Assembly (NCBI GenBank): GCA_945827805.1 | Contig: CALZOU010000007.1 | Span: 1 to 43,628 of the forward strand | DNA from: an uncultured Lachnospiraceae bacterium | GTDB taxonomy: Bacteria > Bacillota > Clostridia > Lachnospirales > Lachnospiraceae | Direction of reading: 5' to 3' | Length of the DNA: 43,628 nucleotides | Shown here: positions 1 to 7,542 of the stretch, piece after piece | Layout of the letters: each line of letters opens with the position of its first letter | Position numbering within the stretch: the stretch's first letter is position 1 | The notes under the pieces: model-generated | Database searches by the model: none | The model's input: the letters and a program-made list of their open reading frames with translations, nothing else | Told to the model about the DNA's origin: nothing | Position numbers and translations under genes: made by a program

Positions 1-50
1 TACGAGATCTAGTACGGTCTCGTTGGCTCGGAGATGTGTATAAGAGACAG
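1..50. other. Illumina Nextera adapter with i7 index (contamination)
   Basis: The first 50 bases are library adapter, not genome. They end in the Tn5 mosaic end AGATGTGTATAAGAGACAG, preceded by a Nextera read-2 stretch (one T where the standard has G) and by TACGAGAT followed by the 8-base index-like CTAGTACG. Genomic sequence begins at base 51, so this is the true contig edge. Nothing biological should be read across the junction. Confidence 0.97.
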
Positions 51-179
51 CAATATAATTATGCAAATGAAATAAATCGGCTATTTAAGCTGGAAACGAT
101 TAAAAAAATCTACCGCATGATGGGCTGCGGAGTGGACAATGTTCTGGAGTTTATTCCAAATAATACGGAGGAAATGTAA
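51..179 (+). CDS. C-terminal fragment of an XRE/Cro-CI-type HTH regulator (partial)
   Basis: An open frame runs from the contig edge to TAA at 177-179 and encodes 42 residues ending in ETIKKIYRMMGCGVDNVLEF. This resembles the last helix of short XRE-family regulators, which often end in a 'GC.I.DI.EF.P' pattern. The helix-turn-helix itself lies off the contig. The stop overlaps the next start by one base (TAATG), so the two genes were probably translationally coupled. The frame is too short for the ORF track. Family assignment rests on a short tail and is moderate. Confidence 0.5.
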   Translation, partial: QYNYANEINRLFKLETIKKIYRMMGCGVDNVLEFIPNNTEEM

Positions 180-733
180 TGGATAAAAAGAGAGTCAGCC
201 AGATTAAAGAGCAGTTTGATCTTGTGATACATAGCGATGAAAGCTCACATATCGAATTCTGGTATGCCCGTGAGTTGATGCCTCTACTTGGATATGAGCG
301 AGGGGTAGATGATGCCGGTTTTGGCCGCATCCGTTCCAAAGGTGATCGTGCGCTCTTCGGTGGATATACCACGCAGGAAATGAAGGATCGTCTTGGAGTC
401 AAGGACACACGTCCCCTTGCGGATTTTTTGCCAACATTGACCATTGCCGCCAAAAATCTGGCGACCGAAATGACCAACTATAATGTGGAAGAAAAGGATT
501 TACAGGGCGAACATGCCATCACCGGTGAACATGTGCAGAATAACCTCTCTGTCCGGGAGATGTTGGGACAGCGTGGAATCAAACCAGAAAATCTCCCGCC
601 AGCTGAGGATATCAAGAAGCTGGAACGACGGGTAAAATCACAGGAAAAGAAACTTGCCACGCAGTCGGGCAAATTGCCGGGAAAAAGAACGAACAGAGGA
701 AACGACAATGGTCAAAAAACGGAACTAGCCTGA
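179..733 (+). CDS. dinD: DinD-like DNA-damage-inducible protein with a large internal deletion
   Basis: The 184-aa product matches my recollection of DinD-family proteins (usually about 275-290 aa). The N-terminal part has the family-like EFWYARELMPLLGYE. The C-terminal half has RSKGDRALFG, the RPLADFLPTL segment and the PAEDIKKLERRV tail. The family's central ~95-100 residues, including the conserved 'TRYACYL.AQNGD' and 'FAQ.YFA.QTR' region, are missing. The join is in frame at LGYERGVDDAGFG (around residue 38), where 'YER' could come from either flank, which suggests deletion between short repeats. The gene is probably non-functional or altered. It overlaps the XRE fragment by one base. DinD in E. 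coli is LexA-regulated; no LexA box is visible because the upstream region is off the contig. Being this close to an adapter-bearing edge, an assembly error is a real alternative. Confidence 0.75.
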   Translation: MDKKRVSQIKEQFDLVIHSDESSHIEFWYARELMPLLGYERGVDDAGFGRIRSKGDRALFGGYTTQEMKDRLGVKDTRPLADFLPTLTIAAKNLATEMTNYNVEEKDLQGEHAITGEHVQNNLSVREMLGQRGIKPENLPPAEDIKKLERRVKSQEKKLATQSGKLPGKRTNRGNDNGQKTELA

Positions 734-801
734 TACAACAAAGATGAGCCTATCTGTATGGATCCCAGACTTTCTCTCCGTTCAAGTCACTATTGCACGT
801 A

Positions 802-843
802 AAAGACCACACAGCAGACATTGTATCTTGTTGTGTGGTCTTT
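802..843. terminator. Bidirectional hairpin terminator between dinD and tyrS
   Basis: AAAGACCACACA (802-813) is perfectly complementary to TGTGTGGTCTTT (832-843), with an 18-nt loop. Flanking A and T tracts on both sides suit termination of the rightward dinD transcript, and possibly of the leftward tyrS transcript, which ends about 100 bases away. Confidence 0.75.
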
Positions 844-946
844 CTGTTGCCCCCTCTCGAAGAGTGGCAGTCAAAAAATCTTGTTTTAGGTTATCCCTAT
901 ATTGAACCCTCTTTATATGGTTAATTTTCGCTAATAATTCTCTGAA

Positions 947-2167
947 TTATTTCACCGTCACCTTACGGAAATTCTTCTTACCTCTCTTAACCACCAGGCC
1001 GTCCTTGAAAGCGTCAATCGGATAGGTTCTGGCAATATCCTTCACCAGCTCGCCGTCCACGGACACACCGCCCTGCTGGATATTTCTTCTGGCCTCGGAG
1101 CGGGTTGCACACAGACCGGACAGATGTACCAGAGTGATTATATCGATAACTCCGTCCTTAAAATCAGTCTCAGAAAGTTCTGCTGTAGGCATATGCTCGG
1201 CATCGCCGGAAGTAAACAGTGCTTTTGCTGCATGCTGTGCCTTTGTGGCTTCTTCCTCGCCGTGTACCAGCTTGGTCAGTTCAAAGGCCAGAATCTCTTT
1301 GGCTGTATTCAGCTGGCTGCCTTCCCAGTCATTCATCTTATCGATCTCTTCCAGCGGCAGGAAGGTCAGCATACGGATACATTTCAGTACATCCGCATCA
1401 GCCACATTTCTCCAGTACTGGTAGAACTCAAACGGAGATGTCTTCTCCGGATCCAGCCATACAGCGCCCTTCTCTGTTTTTCCCATCTTCTTTCCTTCAG
1501 AGTTCAGAAGCAGGTTGATCGTCATGGCTGAAGCATCTTTACCCAGCTTACGGCGGATCAGTTCCGTACCTCCCAGCATATTGCTCCACTGGTCGTCGCC
1601 GCCGAACTGCAGGTTGCAGCCGTAACGCAGGAAAAGCTCATAGAAATCGTAGCTCTGCATGATCATATAGTTAAACTCCAGGAAGCTTAAACCTCTCTCC
1701 ATACGCTGCTTGTAGCACTCTGCACTCAGCATACGGTTTACGGAGAAATGCGGTCCGATCTCACGCAGGAAATCCACGTAGTTCAGATCCAGCAGCCAGT
1801 CTGCATTGTTTACCATCAGCGCCTTACCGTCAGAGAAATCGATAAACTTCTCCATCTGCTTTTTGAAGCACTGGCAATTGTGCTCGATCTGTTCTTTTGT
1901 CAGCATCTTACGCATATCGGTCTTTCCGGAGGGATCGCCCACCATACCGGTACCGCCGCCAATCAAAGCGATGGGTTTGTTTCCTGCCATCTGGAGACGT
2001 TTCATCAGACACAGTGCCATGAAATGTCCTACATGAAGGCTGTCTGCTGTCGGATCAAATCCAATGTAAAATACTGCTTTTCCTTCGTTAACCAGATTAC
2101 GTACCACATCCTCGTCTGTTACCTGAGCGATGAGACCTCTGGCCTGTAATTCTTCATAAATCTGCAT
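947..2167 (-). CDS. tyrS: Tyrosyl-tRNA synthetase
   Basis: This 406-aa class I synthetase charges tRNA-Tyr in the cytoplasm. The class I HIGH motif appears as HVGH at residues 45-48 within [15 protein letters not shown]. The KMSKS motif appears as KMGKT at 227-231. The tyrosine and ATP site signatures [11 protein letters not shown] and [10 protein letters not shown] are present. The C-terminal ~65 residues form an S4-type RNA-binding domain ([23 protein letters not shown]). The length fits bacterial TyrRS. The ATG at 2167 follows an AGGAGG-type ribosome site. The gene lies behind a tyrosine T-box leader and appears monocistronic. Confidence 0.98.
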   Translation of the reverse strand: MQIYEELQARGLIAQVTDEDVVRNLVNEGKAVFYIGFDPTADSLHVGHFMALCLMKRLQMAGNKPIALIGGGTGMVGDPSGKTDMRKMLTKEQIEHNCQCFKKQMEKFIDFSDGKALMVNNADWLLDLNYVDFLREIGPHFSVNRMLSAECYKQRMERGLSFLEFNYMIMQSYDFYELFLRYGCNLQFGGDDQWSNMLGGTELIRRKLGKDASAMTINLLLNSEGKKMGKTEKGAVWLDPEKTSPFEFYQYWRNVADADVLKCIRMLTFLPLEEIDKMNDWEGSQLNTAKEILAFELTKLVHGEEEATKAQHAAKALFTSGDAEHMPTAELSETDFKDGVIDIITLVHLSGLCATRSEARRNIQQGGVSVDGELVKDIARTYPIDAFKDGLVVKRGKKNFRKVTVK

Positions 2168-2225
2168 TTTGTTCCTCCTTTTTTCCCTGCAGCGGGACTG
2201 TTCTGGATCCGGTCTTTTTTACATA

Positions 2226-2502
2226 TAAAAAAGCCCGGTCCTTTTGTTCTAAAAAACTAAAGGACGGGCTGATATCCCGTGTTACCACCTTTATTCACAG
2301 GTCTCTCACGATCCCTGCCTCATAGAGTACATCCATACTCTGACCCGTATAACGGAGGTTCTTCCGTCGCAGCCTACTGATCACGGTTCGGTGCGAAGCT
2401 CCGGGAGGTATTCATCCTGCTGTGACCCTAACGCCTCTCATCAACCGGCTGCTTTCTGTCGGACACGGGGCAGAATTACTTGTTCCCTTCATTGCCTTTC
2501 GT
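2226..2502 (-). promoter_or_regulatory. T-box riboswitch leader of tyrS (tyrosine specifier UAC)
   Basis: On the minus strand the leader carries the T-box core AGGTGGTAACACGGG (complement of 2276-2290). It is followed by a strong terminator: AGCCCGTCCTTT pairs with AAAGGACCGGGCT and a T run follows (about 2225-2270). A UAC codon at 2410-2408 in the context GATGAATACC is the likely specifier, matching tyrosine. In this family, uncharged tRNA pairs with the specifier and the T-box to form an antiterminator, so tyrS is transcribed when charged tRNA-Tyr is scarce. Leader boundaries are approximate. Confidence 0.93.
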
Positions 2503-2508
2503 TTCCTC

Positions 2509-2538
2509 ATTATATAGAAATGAAAGCTCAAGTGTCAA
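2509..2538 (-). promoter_or_regulatory. Sigma-A promoter of the tyrS T-box leader
   Basis: The minus strand reads TTGACA (2538-2533), an 18-bp spacer, then TATAAT (2514-2509). Both hexamers match consensus. Transcription would start near 2502, at the head of the T-box leader. Confidence 0.85.
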
Positions 2539-2644
2539 GCCTAAAATAAAGTAAAATCTGCTGCGCCGATGGGGTTTGCTCGCACCTGAATTATGTTCTT
2601 ACGACCTCATCAACAGGTGATTCGGCCTGTTCTGAACAGTTACG

Positions 2645-3142
2645 TTAATTCATAAATACACATCTCGGCTTCTGCATCCGCATATTGTTGACAACAGTTG
2701 CCGGAAGCTCCAGATGCAGCGCCACCTGGCCTTTTTCAGTCTTATATATTGCCACATAATAGGGTACATTCTCTTTGCCCGATGTATAATCCATTACGGT
2801 GATATCTTTCGGATAATTATCCAGCGCCGCAGAACCCTTTGGTGCCAGGCACAGAAGCTGCTCACTGTCATAGACTGCAATATTTTTTCTCTTGGTCTTG
2901 TTATAGATTACATCAATATCGATCTGTCCGCTGGTATAGGCATATTCAAACTCCCGATGCACCCGGGTTCCCATAATATAGCCCCCGACAAAAGCAGCGA
3001 TACCAACCAACAGCAATGCCACATGGATCCACATTCCTCCGGCCAGGCCGATCACACCGATCACAAAAAGAAGGATCGACAAAACACGGCTTTTCCCGTC
3101 ATCCTTTGCCGACACCAGAATTTCTTCGTACATTTCGTTCAT
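2645..3142 (-). CDS. Small membrane protein, DUF6106-like
   Basis: This 165-aa protein of unknown function has an N-terminal cytoplasmic segment and two adjacent membrane helices (about residues 20-57, SILLFVIGVIGLAGG and VALLLVGIAAFVGGYIMG). A soluble domain follows, with EFEYAYTSGQIDIDVIYNK. That phrase resembles what I recall of DUF6106, an uncharacterised Firmicutes family, but I could not check it. The ATG at 3142 follows a GGAGGG ribosome site. The gene has its own promoter (3207-3235), is divergent from clpB, and lies upstream of the tyrS promoter in the same orientation. Confidence 0.7.
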   Translation of the reverse strand: MNEMYEEILVSAKDDGKSRVLSILLFVIGVIGLAGGMWIHVALLLVGIAAFVGGYIMGTRVHREFEYAYTSGQIDIDVIYNKTKRKNIAVYDSEQLLCLAPKGSAALDNYPKDITVMDYTSGKENVPYYVAIYKTEKGQVALHLELPATVVNNMRMQKPRCVFMN

Positions 3143-3206
3143 TGTCCGTTCCCTCCACGTCTCGTATAAATCCGACCGCTGAATACGCGCCGGTTTCTAA
3201 TAAGAC

Positions 3207-3235
3207 ATTTTACCGTTTTTGTATCTGTATTGCAA
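3207..3235 (-). promoter_or_regulatory. Promoter of the DUF6106-like gene
   Basis: The minus strand has TTGCAA (3235-3230), a 17-bp spacer and TAAAAT (3212-3207), about 65 bp upstream of the start codon. Confidence 0.6.
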
Positions 3236-3299
3236 GGAAACTGCTGCTTTAAATCTAAAATATTTATAATCTTATTTTTCAACTTTTTGAAAATAATAC

Positions 3300-3327
3300 T
3301 TGCTTTTTTGTTTTTCTGTGTTATATT
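3300..3327 (+). promoter_or_regulatory. Putative clpB promoter
   Basis: TTGCTT (3300-3305), a 16-bp spacer and TATATT (3322-3327) give a reasonable vegetative promoter about 55 bp before the clpB ATG. I see no CIRCE element and no clear CtsR heptad repeat here, so the usual heat-shock repressor sites of Firmicutes clp genes are not evident. Confidence 0.5.
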
Positions 3328-3380
3328 GGTTATAGAACAAATGCAGATTTAATAGTTTGCCTGAAAAAGGAGGCGATCAT

Positions 3381-5990
3381 ATGAATATAAGTAAATTTAC
3401 GCAAAAATCTCTCCAGGCCGTGCAGGAGCTGGAAAAAACAGCTTACGACTTTGGCAATCAGGAGATCGAACAGGAGCATCTTTTGTACAATCTTATTCAT
3501 CAGGAAGATTCTCTGATCCTGAAGCTGATCGAAAAGATGGAAATCAATACCGAGCATTTTACAGACCGTCTGGACCAGGCGTTAAATGCCAGAGTAAAGG
3601 TTTCCGGCGGCCAGCAGTATATCGGTAAATATCTGAATGAAGCGTTGATCAATGCGGAGGATGAGGCAAAGGCCATGGGTGACGAATATGTATCCGTAGA
3701 GCACCTGTTTCTGTCCATGCTGAAGCATCCCAGCCCGTCCATGAACAAGATCTGGAAGGAATACGGCATCGACCGGGAACGCTTTCTGAAAGCATTAAGC
3801 ACTGTCCGGGGCAATCAGCGGGTAACCACGGATAATCCGGAGGTGACCTACGACACACTGAATAAGTACGGTGAAGATCTGGTAGAAAAAGCCCGGGCTC
3901 AGAAGCTCGATCCCGTCATCGGCCGTGACGCCGAGATCCGAAACATCATCCAGATCCTTTCCCGCAAGAGAAAGAACAATCCTGTACTGATCGGTGAACC
4001 CGGCGTAGGTAAGACCGCCGCTGTAGAGGGTCTGGCCCAGCGTATTGTGCGGGGCGATGTGCCGGAAGCATTAAAGGATAAAAAGGTCTTCTCCCTGGAT
4101 ATGGGTGCCCTCGTAGCCGGGGCCAAATACCGGGGCGAATTTGAGGAACGTCTGAAAGCCGTTCTGGAGGAAGTCAAGAAAAGTGAAGGACAGATCATCC
4201 TGTTTATCGATGAGCTGCACCTGATCGTAGGCGCAGGTAAGACAGACGGTGCCATGGACGCCGGCAATATGTTAAAGCCCATGCTGGCCAGAGGCGAACT
4301 GCACTGTATCGGTGCCACCACTCTGGATGAGTACAGACAGTACATTGAGAAAGATGCTGCTCTGGAACGTCGTTTCCAGCCGGTCATGATCGATGAACCC
4401 ACAGTGGAGGATACCATCTCCATTCTTCGTGGTCTGAAGGACCGCTACGAAGTATTCCACGGTGTCAAGATCACCGATAACGCCCTGGTAGCCGCCGCTA
4501 CCCTTTCCAAGCGCTATATTTCCGACCGTTTCCTGCCGGACAAAGCCATCGACCTGGTGGACGAGGCCTGTGCCCTGATCAAGACCGAGATGGATTCCAT
4601 GCCGGCAGAGCTGGATGAGCTGCGCCGTAAGGTTTTGCAGATGGAGATTGAGGAAGAAGCGCTGAAAAAAGAAACGGACAATCTGAGCCGTGAACGTCTG
4701 GATGCTTTGCAGAAGGAGCTGGCAGAGCTCAAGGATGATCTGAATTCCCGCACCGCCCAGTGGCAGAATGAGAAAAAGAACGTGGATAATCTTTCGAAGC
4801 TGCGCGAGCAGATCGAAGATATCCATAAACAGATAGAGAAAGCCCAGCGCGAGTATAATCTGGAGGAGGCTGCCCGTCTGCAGTACGGTGAGCTGCCGAA
4901 GCTGGAGCAGCAGTTGGAAATTGAGGAGAAAAATGTACGCGAAAAAGATATGAGCCTGGTACACGAGAGTGTAGACGACGATGAGATCGCCCGCATCATC
5001 TCCCGCTGGACCGGCATCCCGGTGACCCGTTTAACCGAGGGTGAGCGTGAAAAGACACTCCATCTGGATGAACTGCTGCACAAACGCCTGATTGGTCAGG
5101 ATGAAGCCGTACAGCGGGTTACAGATGCCATCATCCGCTCCAAAGCCGGTGTCAAGGATCCGAACCGTCCTATCGGTTCCTTCCTGTTCCTTGGCCCCAC
5201 CGGTGTAGGTAAAACAGAGCTGGCCAAGGCATTGGCAGAATTCCTGTTTGACGATGAAAACAATATGGTGCGTATCGATATGAGTGAGTACATGGAGAAA
5301 TACTCCGTCTCCCGTCTGATCGGTGCACCGCCCGGATATGTAGGCTATGAGGAAGGCGGCCAGCTGACCGAAGCCGTACGCCGCAAACCGTATTCCGTAG
5401 TTCTGTTCGATGAGATTGAAAAGGCTCATCCGGATGTATTCAATGTGCTGCTGCAGGTCCTGGATGACGGTCGTATTACGGATTCTCAGGGTCGTACCGT
5501 GGACTTTAAGAATACGATTCTGATCATGACTTCGAATATCGGTTCTTCCTATCTGCTGGACGGTATTTCCGATGACGGACATATCCTGCCGGAGGCTGCC
5601 AACGCAGTCAATGCAGAGCTTCGCGCTCACTTCCGTCCGGAGTTTCTGAACCGTCTCGATGAGACCATCATGTTCAAGCCGCTGACCAAAGAAGATATAG
5701 GCTTTATCGTGGATCTGCAGCTTGACAAGCTCAATGAGCTTCTGGCTCCGCAGGAATTCACCGTAGAGCTGACGCCCGCCGCCAAGACCTATGTCATCGA
5801 TAATGGTTACGATCCGACCTACGGTGCGAGACCGCTTCGCCGTTATCTGCAGACCCATGTGGAAACACTGACAGCCCGCATGATCCTGGCCGGAAACATC
5901 CATACCGGCGATATCATCGTCATTGATCTGGAAAACGGCAGACTGACAGCCCACACCAAAGAAGTGCTGAAAGGAGAAGTAGTAGAATGA
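3381..5990 (+). CDS. clpB: ClpB protein disaggregase (Hsp100 AAA+ ATPase)
   Basis: This 869-aa hexameric chaperone works with DnaK to pull apart aggregated protein. Order of domains: Clp_N repeats (about 1-145), first AAA+ module with Walker A GEPGVGKT (205-212) and Walker B LFIDELH, a long coiled-coil middle domain (about 405-525, the mark of ClpB over ClpC and ClpA), then a second AAA+ module with [12 protein letters not shown] and [13 protein letters not shown], and the C-terminal D2-small domain. The ORF track starts at a TTG (3357), but the AAAGGAGG ribosome site at 3366-3373 lies inside that extension, so the ATG at 3381 is the start. The stop overlaps the start of the next gene (ATGA). 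Confidence 0.97.
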   Translation: MNISKFTQKSLQAVQELEKTAYDFGNQEIEQEHLLYNLIHQEDSLILKLIEKMEINTEHFTDRLDQALNARVKVSGGQQYIGKYLNEALINAEDEAKAMGDEYVSVEHLFLSMLKHPSPSMNKIWKEYGIDRERFLKALSTVRGNQRVTTDNPEVTYDTLNKYGEDLVEKARAQKLDPVIGRDAEIRNIIQILSRKRKNNPVLIGEPGVGKTAAVEGLAQRIVRGDVPEALKDKKVFSLDMGALVAGAKYRGEFEERLKAVLEEVKKSEGQIILFIDELHLIVGAGKTDGAMDAGNMLKPMLARGELHCIGATTLDEYRQYIEKDAALERRFQPVMIDEPTVEDTISILRGLKDRYEVFHGVKITDNALVAAATLSKRYISDRFLPDKAIDLVDEACALIKTEMDSMPAELDELRRKVLQMEIEEEALKKETDNLSRERLDALQKELAELKDDLNSRTAQWQNEKKNVDNLSKLREQIEDIHKQIEKAQREYNLEEAARLQYGELPKLEQQLEIEEKNVREKDMSLVHESVDDDEIARIISRWTGIPVTRLTEGEREKTLHLDELLHKRLIGQDEAVQRVTDAIIRSKAGVKDPNRPIGSFLFLGPTGVGKTELAKALAEFLFDDENNMVRIDMSEYMEKYSVSRLIGAPPGYVGYEEGGQLTEAVRRKPYSVVLFDEIEKAHPDVFNVLLQVLDDGRITDSQGRTVDFKNTILIMTSNIGSSYLLDGISDDGHILPEAANAVNAELRAHFRPEFLNRLDETIMFKPLTKEDIGFIVDLQLDKLNELLAPQEFTVELTPAAKTYVIDNGYDPTYGARPLRRYLQTHVETLTARMILAGNIHTGDIIVIDLENGRLTAHTKEVLKGEVVE

Positions 5991-6160
5991 TCCCCAACGA
6001 CCCCGTTATGCTTTTAAGTTACATCAATACGCAGCTTAGAGACAATTATAAGGATCTGGAAGATCTCTGCGACCGCCTGGATGTAAGCCAGAGTGAGATT
6101 GAGGAGAAACTGGGAACGATCGGTTACCACTATAACAGGGACTTAAACCAGTTTAAGTAA
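5987..6160 (+). CDS. DUF4250-type small protein, coupled to clpB
   Basis: This 57-aa ORF is too short for the ORF track. It starts [20 protein letters not shown] and ends in [10 protein letters not shown], which matches my recollection of the DUF4250 family, a small uncharacterised Clostridia protein. Its middle ([19 protein letters not shown]) reads like a small helix-turn-helix-type fold. The ATG overlaps the clpB stop (ATGA), and AAGGAG lies 11 bases upstream inside clpB, so the two are co-translated. A terminator follows. Function unknown; a link to proteostasis is only suggested by position. Confidence 0.85.
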   Translation: MIPNDPVMLLSYINTQLRDNYKDLEDLCDRLDVSQSEIEEKLGTIGYHYNRDLNQFK

Positions 6161-6200
6161 GGTGTTGTTTTTGACTGACTTCGTCATGAATATTATCTAG

Positions 6201-6243
6201 AGAAAAAGACCGGATGTGTTTGATACATGTCCGGTCTTTTTCT
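6201..6243 (+). terminator. Terminator of clpB operon
   Basis: AGAAAAAGACCGGA (6201-6214) pairs with TCCGGTCTTTTTCT (6230-6243), giving a long stem and a T tract. The symmetry would allow function in both directions. Confidence 0.85.
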
Positions 6244-6277
6244 GCGTATATTTTTTATTGTATTAATATCTTTTCGG

Positions 6278-6306
6278 TTGATAGCCAACACTATGTTTGC
6301 TATAAT
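6278..6306 (+). promoter_or_regulatory. Promoter of the small hydrophobic peptide gene
   Basis: TTGATA (6278-6283), a 17-bp spacer and TATAAT (6301-6306) with an extended -10 (TGC before TATAAT). Predicted start near 6313, leaving a ~130-nt 5' UTR with hairpins (CCACACGTTGGCGTGTGTATGG; GAGAGT...ACTCTC) before the ORF. A long structured 5' UTR before a tiny ORF is typical of type I toxin mRNAs. Confidence 0.8.
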
Positions 6307-6325
6307 GAATTAGGGCATTATGCCT

Positions 6326-6623
6326 AAGGTGCTACCACACGTTGGCGTGTGTATGGCGGTTCGCTTTTTGCGGAGAGTTTATAGCTCCGATTACATAGAT
6401 TACTCTCTCATTTGAGAATTCTAATGGAAAGGAGGGCTCAGCTTATGCTAACAATCGTTGACTTGATTGCAGTGCTTAGTCTCTGCTTAACCTCATTTGG
6501 TCTTGGCTATTCGATTGGATCTAATGGCATTAAGACCAAAAAGAAATAACCGCCCCAAACCTGACAAGTTGAGCGGTTATATCCTCACATTATAATCAGG
6601 CGAACCGTCATCGGTAGCACCTT
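6326..6623. repeat. Inverted 5'-leader/3'-UTR duplication flanking the peptide ORF
   Basis: AAGGTGCTACC (6326-6336) is the exact reverse complement of GGTAGCACCTT (6613-6623), and ATGGCGGTTCGC (6353-6364) matches the complement of GCGAACCGTCAT (6600-6611) at 11 of 12 bases. The toxin mRNA leader and the antisense RNA therefore begin alike, and a full-length sense transcript could close on itself through 5'-3' pairing. Terminal inverted repeats of a small mobile element are an alternative reading. Confidence 0.75.
6445..6549 (+). CDS. 34-aa hydrophobic peptide, candidate type I toxin
   Basis: The ORF (not in the track) encodes MLTIVDLIAVLSLCLTSFGL followed by GYSIGSN and a KTKKK tail. It has one predicted membrane helix, short polar ends and a basic C-terminus, the layout of small membrane toxins paired with antisense RNAs (TxpA, BsrG and Fst type). 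A strong AAAGGAGG site (6428-6435) lies 9 bases before the ATG. Upstream there is an extended -10 promoter and a ~130-nt structured leader. On the opposite strand a consensus promoter drives an RNA that ends over the last codons and stop of this ORF. I do not recognise the exact family. The toxin role is inferred from size, hydrophobicity and locus structure; a small non-toxic membrane peptide is the alternative. Confidence 0.7.
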   Translation: MLTIVDLIAVLSLCLTSFGLGYSIGSNGIKTKKK

Positions 6624-6628
6624 TTCTA
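6538..6628 (-). ncRNA. Antisense RNA, candidate antitoxin (copy 1)
   Basis: A ~90-nt transcript is predicted from a consensus promoter (6635-6663) to a terminator: ATAACCGC (6546-6553) pairs with GCGGTTAT (6573-6580) and TTTCTTTTT follows on the minus strand. It overlaps the toxin stop codon and 3' UTR convergently, as in txpA/RatA and bsrG/SR4. Its 5' end repeats the toxin leader (AAGGTGCTACC). A second copy with 33 of 35 hairpin positions identical lies at 25183-25271. Function is inferred from this architecture. Confidence 0.72.
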
Positions 6629-6634
6629 TTTCTA

Positions 6635-6663
6635 ATAATAGCACCACTTCTATTTCATGTCAA
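6635..6663 (-). promoter_or_regulatory. Promoter of antisense RNA copy 1
   Basis: The minus strand reads TTGACA (6663-6658), exactly 17 bp, then TATTAT (6640-6635). This is near consensus and is preserved at the second locus. It is stronger at -35 than the toxin promoter, as expected where antitoxin RNA must exceed toxin mRNA. Confidence 0.85.
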
Positions 6664-6720
6664 ACATATAATCACGCAATCCTACTTCACTATATGCTCC
6701 TGTATATATGTTCAGTACTG

Positions 6721-7542
6721 TCAAGGAGACAATCCACAAACACCCCATCCATATTCAATATCATACCCCAACGCTCCCCGGTCCTCCGCTTCGTCCATAA
6801 GATACTTCTCAAATTCTTCCGGGGATTCCCAGGTTCGTCTGGCGCATATACCTGCGATCCGTGCCGCCGCATAAGACGTACCCTGACTCTCCCCGTCAAG
6901 GGAACTCGCAGGTGCCGTTACAAATACACTTTCATTTTTCTGACTGTAAGAAGCTGCCTCTCCGTTTTCCGTTACAGTGCCTACACCTATCACACTGTCA
7001 TAAGCCGCAGGATACAGCATCTTGTTCTTTTTGTATGTTTCGCCAAGATTTCCTGCCGCGCTGATCAGAATTACCTGATTACTCGCTGCATACTCCACCG
7101 CATTCTGCAGTTCTTCACTGTCCGGAATACTGAATGCCATACATACCACACGACAATCATATGTATCTACTGCGTCATAAATTGCCCGGATCACTTCTTC
7201 CGGCTTTGTATCCTGCTTGTCACCGGAGATTTTCAGAGGAACAATCACCGTCTCAGGAGCATATTGACAAATCACCTCTGCGATCCGTGTGCCATGACCG
7301 ATATCATCGTCTGTATGTATGGATTCATCAAGATAATTCCACCCCTCATCAATTGGAAGCGATTTCTCCGGACTGATTCCGGAATCCAATACCGCGACCC
7401 GTACAGCCGCAGATTTGTCTGAGTCAGTGATTCCACAGCCTGAAAGTATGAATAACAGCAATATAAGAAGACATCCTTTCCATTTTGCACGCATTCTTCT
7501 CGCCTGCCTTCTATCCATCCAAATAAATGACTCGTATCTCAC
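6721..7542 (-). CDS. Subtilisin-like (S8) serine protease lipoprotein
   Basis: The 273-aa product has an N-terminal hydrophobic stretch ending in a lipobox (LLLFILSGCG, Cys36), so it is predicted to be lipid-anchored outside the membrane. The catalytic triad is complete: Asp53 (VAVLDSGI), His83 (DIGHGTRIAEVI) and Ser223 (GTSYAAARIAG), with the oxyanion Asn165 in SAAGN. It is short for a subtilase and has no obvious pro-domain. The GTG at 7542 overlaps the upstream stop (GTGA), giving coupling, but ATGs at residues 9 and 17 are also possible; the start is uncertain. It is the last gene of the giant surface-protein operon. A role in processing or releasing those proteins is an inference from position. 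Confidence 0.88.
   Translation of the reverse strand: MRYESFIWMDRRQARRMRAKWKGCLLILLLFILSGCGITDSDKSAAVRVAVLDSGISPEKSLPIDEGWNYLDESIHTDDDIGHGTRIAEVICQYAPETVIVPLKISGDKQDTKPEEVIRAIYDAVDTYDCRVVCMAFSIPDSEELQNAVEYAASNQVILISAAGNLGETYKKNKMLYPAAYDSVIGVGTVTENGEAASYSQKNESVFVTAPASSLDGESQGTSYAAARIAGICARRTWESPEEFEKYLMDEAEDRGALGYDIEYGWGVCGLSP

Noticed and set aside
3143-3380. CIRCE or CtsR heat-shock operator upstream of clpB
   Set aside because: I looked for TTAGCACTC-N9-GAGTGCTAA and GGTCAAA repeats and found neither.
5031-5954. 307-aa minus-strand ORF inside clpB
   Set aside because: Antisense shadow of the ClpB second AAA+ domain, whose motifs are intact.
6326-6623. MITE or insertion element with terminal inverted repeats
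   Set aside because: The inverted repeats are imperfect and embedded in transcribed leader and antisense RNA, no target duplication is visible, and the second locus keeps only one side. A toxin-antitoxin locus explains the layout better, though mobility is not excluded.
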